Positions 24,138-33,549 of a stretch of DNA of 64,000 nt are shown piece by piece (the stretch's first letter is position 1; every line of letters begins with the position of its first letter). Source of the stretch: Streptomyces sp. NBC_01669 (GTDB taxonomy: Bacteria > Actinomycetota > Actinomycetes > Streptomycetales > Streptomycetaceae). Under the pieces are notes generated by a model. The model searched no databases. It saw only the letters and a list, made by a program, of their open reading frames with translations, and had not been told where the DNA came from. The position numbers and the translations under genes are program-made. The stretch spans positions 2,170,001 to 2,234,000 of the forward strand of contig NZ_JAPEQG010000001.1 in NCBI RefSeq assembly GCF_026339735.1. The letters are read 5' to 3'.

Positions 24138-25835
24138 ATGGCCGCCAACCCGGAACAGCCTGCGACCACCACGCCCCGCCGCAAGGCCGGACGCCACCGT
24201 GGCGAGGGCCAGTGGGCCGTGGGACACCACACTCCGCTCAACGGCAATGAGCAGTTCAAGAAGGACGACGACGGTCTCAATGTGCGGACACGCATTGAGA
24301 CGATCTACTCCAAGCGCGGATTCGACTCGATCGACCCCAACGATCTTCGTGGGCGCATGCGCTGGTGGGGTCTCTACACCCAGCGCAAGCCCGGGATCGA
24401 CGGCGGCAAGACCGCGATCCTGGAGCCCGAGGAGCTGGACGACAAGCACTTCATGCTGCGGGTCCGGATCGACGGCGGCCGGCTGACCACCGCGCAACTG
24501 CGCGTCATCGGCGAGATCTCGCAGGAGCACGCACGCGGCACCGCGGACATCACCGATCGGCAGAACATCCAGCTGCACTGGATCCGCATCGAGGACGTCC
24601 CGGCGATCTGGGAGAAGCTGGAGGCCGTCGGGCTCTCCACCACCGAGGCGTGCGGCGACTGCCCGCGTGTGATCATCGGTTCGCCGGTGGCGGGGATCGC
24701 CGCCGACGAGATCATCGACGGCACACCCGCGGTCGACGAGATCCACGACCGCTACATCGGCAACAAGGAATTCTCCAACCTGCCGCGCAAGTTCAAGACC
24801 GCGATCTCCGGCTCACCGGTGCAGGACGTGGTCCACGAGATCAACGACATCGCGTTCGTCGGCGTGGTCCACCCCGAGCACGGTCCGGGTTTCGACGTCT
24901 GGGTCGGTGGCGGGCTCTCCACCAACCCGCGGCTCGCCGAACGGCTGGGCGCCTGGGTGCCGTTGGACGAGGTCCCGGACGTCTGGGCCGGTGTGGTGGG
25001 GATCTTCCGTGACTACGGCTACCGGCGCCTGCGCACCCGCGCCCGTCTGAAGTTCCTGATGGCCGACTGGGGCCCGGCGAAGTTCCGCCAGGTACTGGAG
25101 GACGAGTACCTGAAGCGCCCGCTGATCGACGGGCCCGCCCCCGAGCAGCCGAGCAGCCGCTGGCGGGACCACGTGGGTGTCCACCAGCAGCAGGACGGAC
25201 GTTTCTACGTCGGGTTCGCACCCCGGGTCGGCCGGGTGGACGGCTCCACGCTGGCCAAGATCGCCGACCTGGCGGCCGCGCACGGCTCGGACCGGCTGCG
25301 CACCACCGTCGAGCAGAAGATGCTCATCCTCGACGTCGAGCAGGACCAGGTGGACTCCCTGGTCACGGGACTCGAGGCGCTTGACTTCCAGGTGAAGCCC
25401 TCGCCGTTCCGGCGCGGCACGATGGCCTGCACCGGCATCGAGTTCTGCAAGCTGGCGATCGTCGAGACGAAGGCACGCGGTGCCTCGCTGATCGACGAAC
25501 TGGAGCGCCGCATGCCGGAGTTCGACGAGCCGCTCACCATCAACATCAACGGCTGCCCCAATGCCTGCGCCCGCATCCAGACCGCGGACATCGGTCTCAA
25601 GGGCCAACTCGTCCTGGACGCCGACGGCAACCAGGTCGAGGGTTACCAGGTGCACCTCGGTGGCGCACTGGGCCTGGAGGCCGGCTTCGGCCGCAAGGTC
25701 CGTGGCCTGAAGGTCACTTCCGCCGAGCTGCCCGACTACGTCGAGCGGGTGCTGGGCCGGTTCCAGGCGGAGCGCGAGGACGGCGAGCGGTTCGCGACCT
25801 GGGCGGCGCGGGCCAGTGCGGAGTCGCTGTCATGA
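24138..25835 (+). CDS. sir: Ferredoxin-type sulphite (nitrite/sulphite) reductase
   Basis: Reduces sulphite to sulphide with sirohaem and a 4Fe-4S cluster. The 565 aa protein has the duplicated ferrite-reductase layout. Cluster and sirohaem ligands are Cys431 and Cys437 (ACTGIEFC) and Cys473 and Cys477 (NGCPNAC). ATG 24138 follows GAAGGA. It heads an eight-gene unit in which cysH, cysC, cysD and cysN make sulphite from sulphate, so sulphite is a far likelier substrate than nitrite. The stop overlaps the next ATG (ATGA). Confidence 0.92.
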   Translation: MAANPEQPATTTPRRKAGRHRGEGQWAVGHHTPLNGNEQFKKDDDGLNVRTRIETIYSKRGFDSIDPNDLRGRMRWWGLYTQRKPGIDGGKTAILEPEELDDKHFMLRVRIDGGRLTTAQLRVIGEISQEHARGTADITDRQNIQLHWIRIEDVPAIWEKLEAVGLSTTEACGDCPRVIIGSPVAGIAADEIIDGTPAVDEIHDRYIGNKEFSNLPRKFKTAISGSPVQDVVHEINDIAFVGVVHPEHGPGFDVWVGGGLSTNPRLAERLGAWVPLDEVPDVWAGVVGIFRDYGYRRLRTRARLKFLMADWGPAKFRQVLEDEYLKRPLIDGPAPEQPSSRWRDHVGVHQQQDGRFYVGFAPRVGRVDGSTLAKIADLAAAHGSDRLRTTVEQKMLILDVEQDQVDSLVTGLEALDFQVKPSPFRRGTMACTGIEFCKLAIVETKARGASLIDELERRMPEFDEPLTININGCPNACARIQTADIGLKGQLVLDADGNQVEGYQVHLGGALGLEAGFGRKVRGLKVTSAELPDYVERVLGRFQAEREDGERFATWAARASAESLS

Positions 25836-26011
25836 GCGAGCGCGCCGCACCGTTCTACTGCCCGTACTGCGGCGACGAGGACCTGCGCCCGCACGAGACC
25901 GGGCACGGTGCCTGGGAATGTGCTTCCTGCAACCGCGCGTTCCAGCTGGGGTTCCTGGGCCTGCTGACCCGGGGACTGCAGCGCAACGACGTTGAAGGGG
26001 ACGGGACATGA
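25832..26011 (+). CDS. Small zinc-ribbon protein in the sulphur operon
   Basis: 59 aa. It overlaps both the reductase stop and the cysH start by ATGA, so it is translated as part of the same chain. Two CxxC knuckles (YCPYCGDED at residues 9-15 and WECASCNRAF at 29-37) form a typical zinc ribbon, with a short hydrophobic tail QLGFLGLL. No catalytic motif is present. Its fixed position between sulphite reductase and APS reductase suggests an accessory, redox or assembly role. Function is unknown. Confidence 0.85.
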   Translation: MSERAAPFYCPYCGDEDLRPHETGHGAWECASCNRAFQLGFLGLLTRGLQRNDVEGDGT

Positions 26012-26724
26012 CGGAGACTCTGCAGACCGGACACCTCGGGGCCGAGGAGCTCAGGGAGCTGGCCGGGCGAGCGGGCCGGGAACTCGAGGACGCCTCCGCG
26101 CCGGAGATCCTGCAGTGGGCCGCCGACACCTTCGGCAAGCGGTTCTGCGTCACCTCCTCGATGGAGGACGCGGTCGTGGCGCACCTCGCGTCCCGCGCCT
26201 TCCCGGGCGTCGACGTGGTCTTCCTCGACACCGGTTACCACTTCGAGGAGACGATCGGCACGCGTGACGCCGTCGAGGCCGTGATGGACGTCAACGTCAT
26301 CACGCTGACCCCGCGGCAGACGGTGGCCGAGCAGGACGCCGAGTACGGGCCGAAGCTCCACGACCGGGACCCCGACCTGTGCTGCAAGCTGCGCAAGGTC
26401 AAGCCCCTCGAGGAGGGCCTGACGTCGTACACGGCCTGGGCGACCGGGCTGCGTCGCGACGAGTCCCCGACCCGGGCGAACACCCCGGTCGTCGGCTGGG
26501 ACGAGAAGCGGCAGAAGGTCAAGATCTCGCCGATCGCCCGCTGGACGCAGGACGACGTCGACGCGTACGTCGCGGAGCACGGGGTCCTCACCAACCCGCT
26601 GCTGATGGACGGTTACGCCTCCGTGGGCTGCGCGCCCTGCACCCGCCGGGTCCTGGAGGGCGAGGACGCGCGCGCCGGCCGGTGGGCCGGGCGGGGCAAG
26701 ACCGAGTGCGGGCTGCACAACTGA
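26008..26724 (+). CDS. cysH: Phosphoadenylyl/adenylyl-sulphate reductase
   Basis: Reduces activated sulphate to sulphite. In the 238 aa protein, Cys125-Cys126 and Cys208-x2-Cys211 are the 4Fe-4S ligands that define bacterial APS reductases. ECGLH (Cys234) is the C-terminal catalytic cysteine, so APS is probably the preferred substrate. The PP-loop-like FCVTSSMEDAV and the LDTGYHF motif are present. Its start overlaps the zinc-ribbon stop. The operon nonetheless keeps a cysC kinase. Confidence 0.93.
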   Translation: MTETLQTGHLGAEELRELAGRAGRELEDASAPEILQWAADTFGKRFCVTSSMEDAVVAHLASRAFPGVDVVFLDTGYHFEETIGTRDAVEAVMDVNVITLTPRQTVAEQDAEYGPKLHDRDPDLCCKLRKVKPLEEGLTSYTAWATGLRRDESPTRANTPVVGWDEKRQKVKISPIARWTQDDVDAYVAEHGVLTNPLLMDGYASVGCAPCTRRVLEGEDARAGRWAGRGKTECGLHN

Positions 26725-26747
26725 TGACGACTGATCAGGAGACTTCG

Positions 26748-27293
26748 ATGAGCGTGACGGAGACGGGAGCCACCATCTGGCTGACCGGTCTGCCGAGCGC
26801 GGGCAAGACCACCATCGCGTACGAACTGGCCGGACGGCTGCGCGGCGAGGGCCACCGGGTGGAGGTGCTCGACGGTGACGAGATCCGGGAGTTCCTCTCC
26901 GCGGGTCTGGGCTTCTCCCGCGAGGACCGGCACACCAACGTCCAGCGGATCGGCTTCGTCGCCGAACTGCTGGCGGCCAACGGCGTGAAGGTGCTGGTCC
27001 CGGTCATCGCCCCGTACGCGGACAGCCGGGACGCGGTACGCAAGCGTCACCAGGCCGAGGGCACCGCGTACCTGGAGGTGCATGTCGCGACTCCGGTCGA
27101 GGTGTGCTCCGTACGCGATGTGAAGGGCCTCTACGCCAAGCAGGCGGCGGGCGAGATCAGCGGACTCACCGGGGTCGACGACCCGTACGAGGCGCCCGAG
27201 TCGCCGGACCTGCGGATCGAGTCGCACCAGCAGACCGTGCAGGAGTCCGCGGCGGAGCTGTACGCGCTGCTGAGCGAGAGGGGTGCAGCGTGA
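26748..27293 (+). CDS. cysC: Adenylyl-sulphate kinase
   Basis: Phosphorylates APS to PAPS. The 181 aa protein has a P-loop GLPSAGKTT, LDGDEIREFL for APS binding, FSREDRHTNVQRIG and the conserved VKGLYAKQAAGEI lid. ATG 26748 has GGAG 5-6 nt upstream; ATG 26724, overlapping the cysH stop, is an alternative that adds 8 residues. PAPS may serve sulphotransferases, since CysH looks APS-specific. Confidence 0.92.
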   Translation: MSVTETGATIWLTGLPSAGKTTIAYELAGRLRGEGHRVEVLDGDEIREFLSAGLGFSREDRHTNVQRIGFVAELLAANGVKVLVPVIAPYADSRDAVRKRHQAEGTAYLEVHVATPVEVCSVRDVKGLYAKQAAGEISGLTGVDDPYEAPESPDLRIESHQQTVQESAAELYALLSERGAA

Positions 27294-28225
27294 CGACCGT
27301 CGCGACTGTGTCGGAAGGCACCGACAATCCGTACGCACTCAGCCACCTGGACTCCCTGGAGTCCGAGGCGGTGCACATCTTCCGCGAGGTGGCGGGAGAG
27401 TTCGAGCGGCCGGTGATCCTGTTCTCCGGCGGCAAGGACTCGATCCTGATGCTGCACCTGGCGCTCAAGGCGTTCGCGCCGGCACCGGTGCCGTTCACGC
27501 TGCTGCACGTCGACACCGGGCACAACTTCCCCGAGGTCCTCGACTACCGCGACCGCACGGTCGCCGAGCACGGGCTGCGGCTGCATGTCGCCTCCGTGCA
27601 GGAGTACATCGACGCCGGGAAGCTCCGCGAGCGCCCCGACGGCACCCGCAACCCGCTGCAGACCGTGCCGCTGACCGAGGCGATCCAGGAGCACCGCTTC
27701 GACGCCGTGTTCGGCGGCGGCCGCCGCGACGAGGAGAAGGCACGCGCCAAGGAGCGGGTCTTCTCGCTGCGCGACGAGTTCTCCCAGTGGGACCCGCGCC
27801 GCCAGCGCCCCGAGCTGTGGCAGCTGTACAACGGCCGCCACGCCCCCGGCGAGCACGTCCGGGTCTTCCCGATCTCCAACTGGACCGAGCTCGACGTCTG
27901 GCAGTACATCGAGCGTGAGGGCATCGAGCTTCCGGAGATCTACTTCGCCCACGAGCGGGAGGTCTTCAACCGCTCCGGGATGTGGCTGACCGCCGGTGAC
28001 TGGGGCGGCCCCAAGGAGGGCGAGCGGGTCGAGACCCGGCAGGTGCGCTACCGCACCGTCGGCGACATGTCCTGCACCGGCGCGGTCGACTCGGACGCCA
28101 CGACGCTCGCCGCCGTGATCACCGAGATCGCCGCCTCCCGGCTCACCGAGCGGGGCGCGACGCGCGCCGACGACAAGATGTCCGAGGCCGCGATGGAAGA
28201 CCGTAAGCGCGAGGGGTACTTCTAA
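27290..28225 (+). CDS. cysD: Sulphate adenylyltransferase subunit 2
   Basis: ATP-PPi-loop subunit of ATP sulphurylase, 311 aa, forming APS from ATP and sulphate. LFSGGKDS is the PP-loop; HVDTGHNFPE, FGGGRRDEEKARAKER and the C-terminal MEDRKREGYF are family constants. The GTG start overlaps the cysC stop by GTGA. It is partnered with the GTPase subunit encoded one base downstream. Confidence 0.95.
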   Translation: MTTVATVSEGTDNPYALSHLDSLESEAVHIFREVAGEFERPVILFSGGKDSILMLHLALKAFAPAPVPFTLLHVDTGHNFPEVLDYRDRTVAEHGLRLHVASVQEYIDAGKLRERPDGTRNPLQTVPLTEAIQEHRFDAVFGGGRRDEEKARAKERVFSLRDEFSQWDPRRQRPELWQLYNGRHAPGEHVRVFPISNWTELDVWQYIEREGIELPEIYFAHEREVFNRSGMWLTAGDWGGPKEGERVETRQVRYRTVGDMSCTGAVDSDATTLAAVITEIAASRLTERGATRADDKMSEAAMEDRKREGYF

Positions 28226-28226
28226 G

Positions 28227-29567
28227 ATGACCAACCTCACCCAGCACGCAGAGCAGTTGTCGACCACGACCCTGCTGCGGTTCGCCACCGCGGGGTCCGT
28301 CGACGACGGCAAGTCCACCCTCGTCGGACGCCTTCTGCACGACTCCAAGTCGGTCCTCACCGACCAGCTGGAGGCCGTCGAGCACGCCTCGCGCAGCCGG
28401 GGCCAGGAGGCGCCGGACCTCGCGCTGCTGACCGACGGACTGCGGGCCGAGCGCGAGCAGGGCATCACCATCGATGTCGCCTACCGCTACTTCGCCACGC
28501 CGCGCCGCCGGTTCATCCTGGCCGACACCCCGGGGCATGTGCAGTACACCCGGAACATGGTGACGGGGGCCTCGACGGCCGAGCTGGCCGTCGTCCTGGT
28601 GGACGCCCGCAACGGTGTCGTCGAGCAGACCCGCCGGCACGCCGCCGTCGCCGCGCTGCTGCGGGTGCCGCACGTGGTCCTGGCCGTCAACAAGATGGAC
28701 CTGGTCGACTACGCGGAGCCTGTATTCGCCGCCATCGCGGAGGAGTTCACCGCGTACGCCGCCTCGCTCGGCGTCCCGGAGATCACCGCGATCCCGATCT
28801 CCGCGCTCGCCGGAGACAACGTCGTGGAGCCGTCCGCACACATGGACTGGTACGGCGGCCCGACGGTCCTCGAACATCTGGAGACGGTGCCGGTCAGCCA
28901 CGACCTCACCGGCTGCCACGCACGCTTCCCCGTCCAGTACGTGATCCGGCCGCAGACCGCCGAGCACCCCGACTACCGGGGCTACGCGGGCCAGATCGCC
29001 GCCGGCGCGTTCCGCGTGGGCGAGACCGTCACGGTCCTGCCCTCGGGCCGCACGTCGACGATCGCCGGGATCGACGCGCTCGGCGAGAGCGTGGACATCG
29101 CCTGGGCGCCCCAGTCGGTGACCGTCCGGCTCGCCGACGACATCGACGTCTCGCGCGGTGACCTCATCGCACCGGCCGACGACGCGCCGACGGTCACCCA
29201 GGACGTCGAGGCGACCGTCTGCCACGTCGCGGACCAGCCGCTCGTGGTCGGCCAGCGGGTGCTGCTCAAGCACACCACCCGCACGGTCAAGGCGATCGTC
29301 AAGGACATCCCGTCGCGGCTGACGCTGGACGACCTCTCGCAGCACCCGGCGCCCGGCCGGCTCGTCGCCAACGACATCGGCCGGGTCGTCGTCCGTACCG
29401 CGGAGCCGCTCGCGCTGGACGCCTACGCGGACTCCCGGCGCACCGGCTCGTTCCTGCTGATCGACCCGGCGGACGGCACCACGCTGACGGCCGGCATGGC
29501 AGGCGCCTCGTTCGCCGCCGAGGCCGAGGCCGACGTCGCCGACGACGACGCCGAATGGGACTTCTGA
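28227..29567 (+). CDS. cysN: Sulphate adenylyltransferase subunit 1 (GTPase)
   Basis: EF-Tu-like GTPase of 446 aa that drives APS synthesis. Motifs are AGSVDDGKST (G1), DTPGHVQYTRNM (G3) and NKMDLVDY (G4), followed by two beta-barrel domains. It starts one base after cysD. It carries no fused APS kinase domain, consistent with a separate cysC here. Confidence 0.95.
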   Translation: MTNLTQHAEQLSTTTLLRFATAGSVDDGKSTLVGRLLHDSKSVLTDQLEAVEHASRSRGQEAPDLALLTDGLRAEREQGITIDVAYRYFATPRRRFILADTPGHVQYTRNMVTGASTAELAVVLVDARNGVVEQTRRHAAVAALLRVPHVVLAVNKMDLVDYAEPVFAAIAEEFTAYAASLGVPEITAIPISALAGDNVVEPSAHMDWYGGPTVLEHLETVPVSHDLTGCHARFPVQYVIRPQTAEHPDYRGYAGQIAAGAFRVGETVTVLPSGRTSTIAGIDALGESVDIAWAPQSVTVRLADDIDVSRGDLIAPADDAPTVTQDVEATVCHVADQPLVVGQRVLLKHTTRTVKAIVKDIPSRLTLDDLSQHPAPGRLVANDIGRVVVRTAEPLALDAYADSRRTGSFLLIDPADGTTLTAGMAGASFAAEAEADVADDDAEWDF

Positions 29568-29812
29568 TGGTTGTCGACATCTACGCGACGTTCGCGAAGG
29601 AGGGCGGCCGCATCGGCAGCGGCGCCCTCGGCAGCGGCCAGGGCGGGGTTGCGCGATGTGCGCGATGACGTACGCGCACTGCCTGCGCGCCCGCATGCAC
29701 CAACCGCACCGCCTGTACCGCCAGTTCAGACGAAGACATGCCGACTTCCCGGCCGCGTCCCCGTAACCGATCGAGGGACGTGAGCACCGGGCCAACGAGA
29801 GGAAAGCCTCCC

Positions 29813-30928
29813 GTGCCTGCCACCCGTACCACCCTGCGCCGCAGCCTCGCCGCTGCCGCCGCTCTGCCGCTGCTCGCCGTGGCGCTCACCGCCTGCGGCT
29901 ACGGCTCCGAGGCGAAGGACGACGACGCCAAGAAGGCGAACGTCTCCGCCGACGGCAAGAAGCTCTCCGCGGACACCGTGAAGATCGGCTACTTCCCGAA
30001 CCTCACGCACGCCACCGCCCTGGTCGGCATCCAGGAAGGCATCATCGCCAAGGAGCTCGGGGGCACGACGGTCAAGCCGTCGACGTTCAACGCGGGCCCG
30101 TCCGAGATCGAGGCGCTCAACGCCGGTTCGATCGACATCGGCTTCATCGGCCCCTCCCCTTCCATCAACGGCTTCACCAAGTCCAAGGGCAAGAGCCTGC
30201 GGATCATCGGCGGTGCGGCGTCCGGCGGTGTGAAGCTGGTCGTCAACCCGAAGAAGATCAAGAGCCTGGACGACCTCAAGGGCAAGAAGATCGCCACCCC
30301 GCAGCTCGGCAACACCCAGGACGTGGCGTTCCTCAACTGGATCTCCGAGAAGGGCTGGAAGGTCGACGCCCAGAGCGGCAAGGGCGACGTCTCCGTGGTC
30401 CGCACGGACAACAAGGTGACCCCGGACGCCTACAAGTCCGGTTCCATCGACGGCGCCTGGGTTCCCGAGCCGACCGCATCCAAGCTGGTCGCGCAGGGCG
30501 CGAAGGTGCTCCTCGACGAGTCGACGCTCTGGCCGGACAAGAAGTTCGTGATCACGAACATCATCGTGTCGCAGAAGTTCCTCACGGAGCACCCGGACGT
30601 CGTCGAGGCGGTACTGCGCGGTTCGGTCAACACCAACGCGTGGATCAACGCCAACCCGGACGAGGCGAAGGCGTCCGCCAACACGGCGCTCAAGGAGTTG
30701 TCCGGCAAGGAGCTGCCGGCCGAGGTCCTCGACCCGGCGTGGAAGTCGATCCAGTTCACCGATGACCCGCTGGCCGCCACGCTCGACACGGAGGCCAAGC
30801 ACGCGGTGAAGGCGGGCCTGCTGGAGCAGACGGACCTGACGGGCATCTACGACCTGAAGCCGCTGAACAAGATCCTCAAGGCCGCGGGCAAGCCCGAGGT
30901 CGCCGACGCCGGTCTCGGCGTCAAGTAA
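29813..30928 (+). CDS. Sulphonate/sulphate-ester ABC transporter substrate-binding lipoprotein
   Basis: 371 aa SsuA/TauA-type periplasmic-binding fold. A lipobox LTAC at residues 24-27 follows a short Arg-rich signal peptide. The core shows IGYFPNLTHATALVG, FNAGPSEIEALNAGSIDIGFIGPSP and GAWVPEPTASKLV, all common to the aliphatic-sulphonate/nitrate binding group. GTG 29813 follows GAGAGGAAAG. It is separated from cysN by 245 nt, where I see no convincing gene. Inclusion in the sulphur operon points to sulphonates or sulphate. Confidence 0.88.
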   Translation: MPATRTTLRRSLAAAAALPLLAVALTACGYGSEAKDDDAKKANVSADGKKLSADTVKIGYFPNLTHATALVGIQEGIIAKELGGTTVKPSTFNAGPSEIEALNAGSIDIGFIGPSPSINGFTKSKGKSLRIIGGAASGGVKLVVNPKKIKSLDDLKGKKIATPQLGNTQDVAFLNWISEKGWKVDAQSGKGDVSVVRTDNKVTPDAYKSGSIDGAWVPEPTASKLVAQGAKVLLDESTLWPDKKFVITNIIVSQKFLTEHPDVVEAVLRGSVNTNAWINANPDEAKASANTALKELSGKELPAEVLDPAWKSIQFTDDPLAATLDTEAKHAVKAGLLEQTDLTGIYDLKPLNKILKAAGKPEVADAGLGVK

Positions 30929-30968
30929 GCCACCCGACCGTTCCAGGATCTCCCAGGAGGTGACGACC

Positions 30969-31760
30969 ATGGCGACGACCACGCTCACCAAGGCCGAGGA
31001 CCGTACGGCGGTCGGGCACGCCGCCCGTATCGACCACGTCTCGAAGTCCTTCGGCGGACCGGAGGGACAGCAACTCGTCCTGGACGACATCACGCTCGAT
31101 GTCGCCCCCGGCGAGTTCGTCACCCTCCTGGGAGCTTCCGGCTGCGGTAAATCAACACTGCTCAACCTGGTGGCCGGACTCGACCGCCCGACCGCGGGGT
31201 CCATCGAGACCCCCGGCGGGCGGCCGGCCCTGATGTTCCAGGAGCACGCCCTCTTCCCGTGGCTGACCGCGGGCAAGAACATCGAACTCGCGCTGCGGCT
31301 GCGCGGCGTACCCAAGTCCGACCGACGCCAGGAGGCGGAGCGGCTGCTCGAACTCGTGCGGCTCGGCGGGGCGTACGGGAAGCGGGTGCACGAACTCTCG
31401 GGCGGCATGCGGCAGCGGGTGGCGATGGCCCGCGCGCTCGCCCAGGACAGTCAACTGCTGCTGATGGACGAGCCGTTCGCCGCTCTCGACGCCATCACCC
31501 GGGATGTACTGCACGACGAGCTGACCCGGATCTGGCGCGAGACGAACGTCTCGGTCCTCTTCGTCACGCACAACGTGCGGGAGGCGGTCCGACTCGCCCA
31601 GCGGGTCGTCCTGCTGTCGTCGCGGCCGGGCCGGATCGCCCGGGAGTGGACGGTCGACATCGACCAGCCGCGCCGCATCGAGGACACCGCGGTGGCGGAG
31701 CTGTCCGTCGAGATCACCGAACAACTGCGTGGGGAGATCCGCCGACATGGCCAGCACTGA
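30969..31760 (+). CDS. ABC transporter ATPase (SsuB-like)
   Basis: 263 aa. Walker A GASGCGKST, Q-loop MFQEHALFPW, signature LSGGMRQRVAMARAL and Walker B LLLMDEPFAALD are intact, as is the switch His in FVTHNVREAV. A near-perfect AGGAGGTGA precedes ATG 30969. The EHALFPW Q-loop is typical of the nitrate/sulphonate/taurine family. It powers the permease whose gene overlaps its 3' end by 14 nt. Confidence 0.92.
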   Translation: MATTTLTKAEDRTAVGHAARIDHVSKSFGGPEGQQLVLDDITLDVAPGEFVTLLGASGCGKSTLLNLVAGLDRPTAGSIETPGGRPALMFQEHALFPWLTAGKNIELALRLRGVPKSDRRQEAERLLELVRLGGAYGKRVHELSGGMRQRVAMARALAQDSQLLLMDEPFAALDAITRDVLHDELTRIWRETNVSVLFVTHNVREAVRLAQRVVLLSSRPGRIAREWTVDIDQPRRIEDTAVAELSVEITEQLRGEIRRHGQH

Positions 31761-32655
31761 CACCACCACTGCCGAGGACGCCGCCGTCAAGGCCACCGCC
31801 GAGGACCTGGCCGGCCTCGAAGCGGGTCTCGACGCACTCGACGCGGTGCGGGTGAGCCGCACCCCGGTGCGCCAGGTGCTGGTGCAGAAGGTCCTGCCGC
31901 CGGTCGTGGCCGTCGCACTCGTCCTGATCGTCTGGCAGGTCCTGATCTGGGCGAAGGTCACCGACGACTACAAGCTGCCGTCGCCGTCGCAGGTCTGGGA
32001 CGAGGTGACCAACGCCTGGGCGCAGGGCACCCTGCTCGGCTACATCTGGACGAGCGTCTCGCGCGGTCTGCTCGGCTTCCTGCTGGCGCTCGTCATCGGT
32101 ACCCCCCTCGGGCTGCTGGTGGCGCGTGTCAAGGTGGTGCGCGCGGCGATCGGACCGGTGCTCTCCGGTCTCCAGTCGCTGCCGTCGGTGGCGTGGGTGC
32201 CGCCCGCGGTGATCTGGCTGGGGCTCGACGACAAGATGATGTACGCGGTGATCCTGCTGGGCGCCGTCCCGTCGATCGCCAACGGTCTCGTCGCCGGTGT
32301 CGACCAGATCCCGCCGCTGCACCTGCGGGCCGGGCAGACGCTGGGCGCCACCGGGCTGCGTGGCACCTGGCACATCGTGCTGCCCGCCTCGCTGCCCGGC
32401 TATCTGGCGGGTCTGAAGCAGGGCTGGGCGTTCTCCTGGCGCTCGCTGATGGCTGCCGAGATCATCGCCTCGTCGCCCGATCTGGGCGTGGGTCTGGGGC
32501 AGTTGCTGGAGCAGGGCCGCGAGACCAGCAGCATGTCGATGGTGTTCCTCGCCATCTTCCTGATCCTGATCGTCGGCATCGCCATCGACCTGCTGATCTT
32601 CAGCCCGCTGGAGCGGTGGGTGCTGCGCAGCCGCGGCCTCCTCGTCAAGAACTGA
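31747..32655 (+). CDS. ABC transporter permease (SsuC-like)
   Basis: 302 aa with about six membrane helices beginning VVAVALVLIVWQVLIWAK. The EAA loop for ATPase contact lies near LGATGLRGTWHIVLPASLPGYLAGLKQGWAFSWRSLMAAE. The N-terminal 45 residues are soluble and Ala-rich. It overlaps the ATPase gene by 14 nt and forms the membrane channel of the sulphonate-type importer. Confidence 0.9.
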   Translation: MASTDTTTAEDAAVKATAEDLAGLEAGLDALDAVRVSRTPVRQVLVQKVLPPVVAVALVLIVWQVLIWAKVTDDYKLPSPSQVWDEVTNAWAQGTLLGYIWTSVSRGLLGFLLALVIGTPLGLLVARVKVVRAAIGPVLSGLQSLPSVAWVPPAVIWLGLDDKMMYAVILLGAVPSIANGLVAGVDQIPPLHLRAGQTLGATGLRGTWHIVLPASLPGYLAGLKQGWAFSWRSLMAAEIIASSPDLGVGLGQLLEQGRETSSMSMVFLAIFLILIVGIAIDLLIFSPLERWVLRSRGLLVKN

Positions 32656-32663
32656 GTGCTCCC

Positions 32664-33428
32664 ATGGCTTCCCCCGTTCTCCTCGTCATCGCCCACGGCA
32701 GCCGCGATCCGCGGCACGCGGCGACCGTGCACGCGCTCACCGCGCGGGTCCGGGCACTGCGTCCCGGACTGCGCGTGGAGACCGGCTTCCTGGACTTCAA
32801 CGCCCCGTCCGTGCCGCGGGTGCTGGAGCGGCTGGCCGAGGAGGGTGCCGGCGAGGTGGTGGCCCTTCCGCTGCTGCTGACCCGGGCCTTCCACGCCAAG
32901 ACCGACATCCCCGCTGTACTGCACGAGGCACAGACCCGGCTGCCGCGGCTGCGGATCGGGCAGGCGGAGGTGCTCGGTCCTTCGCCGCTGCTGAACTCCG
33001 CCCTGGAACGGCGGCTGTACGAAGCCGGGGTCTCCCCCGGCGACCGAAGCTCGACCGGGCTCGTCCTGGCCTCGGCGGGCTCCACGGACCCGGAGGCGAT
33101 CGCAGTGATCGCTGAAATCGCGCGGGAGCTGCGGCACACCGGTTGGTGCGCCGTGCGGCCTGCGTTCGCCTCCGCTGCATCTCCCGCAGGGTTCCCCCGC
33201 ACCGAGGACGCGGTACGGGCCCTGCGGGCCTCCGGCGTCGATCGTGTCGCCGTAGCCCCGTACGTCATCGCGCCCGGCCGCCTCCCCGACCGTATCGCCA
33301 CGGGCGCCCGGGAGGCGGGGGCCGATGTACTGGCCGACGTGCTCGGTCCTTCGCGGGAGTTGGCGCGGCTGCTGCTGCGCCGCTACGACGACGCGTGTGT
33401 GCCGCGCGTGGCGGCGCTCACGGCCTGA
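32664..33428 (+). CDS. Sirohydrochlorin chelatase (CbiX/SirB-like)
   Basis: 254 aa, two similar halves. His11 in AHGSRDP and His77 in RAFHAKTD are the expected metal and tetrapyrrole ligands of the class II chelatases. It inserts iron (or cobalt) into sirohydrochlorin; at the end of the sulphite reductase operon the likely product is sirohaem for that reductase. It follows the permease by 8 nt. A cobalamin role cannot be excluded by sequence. Confidence 0.87.
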   Translation: MASPVLLVIAHGSRDPRHAATVHALTARVRALRPGLRVETGFLDFNAPSVPRVLERLAEEGAGEVVALPLLLTRAFHAKTDIPAVLHEAQTRLPRLRIGQAEVLGPSPLLNSALERRLYEAGVSPGDRSSTGLVLASAGSTDPEAIAVIAEIARELRHTGWCAVRPAFASAASPAGFPRTEDAVRALRASGVDRVAVAPYVIAPGRLPDRIATGAREAGADVLADVLGPSRELARLLLRRYDDACVPRVAALTA

Positions 33429-33514
33429 CAGCGGTGCGGGACCCCTCTCGTCTGCCGACTGCCGACCGTGATCAGGCACGGGGAGGCGGGCTCCCCGTCC
33501 GAAGCACCATGGGA

Positions 33515-33549
33515 AGCGCCCGCCACGGCCCCGAAGGGGTGCGGGCGCT
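33515..33549. terminator. Strong hairpin closing the sulphur operon
   Basis: AGCGCCCGC (33515-33523) pairs perfectly with GCGGGCGCT (33541-33549), and inside it CCCC (33529-33532) pairs with GGGG (33536-33539). It lies between convergent genes and touches the stop codon of the DsbA-like gene. Confidence 0.75.

Noticed and set aside
29567..29668. 33-codon frame overlapping the cysN stop
   Set aside because: Low complexity, no recognisable motif and no independent ribosome site; may be chance.
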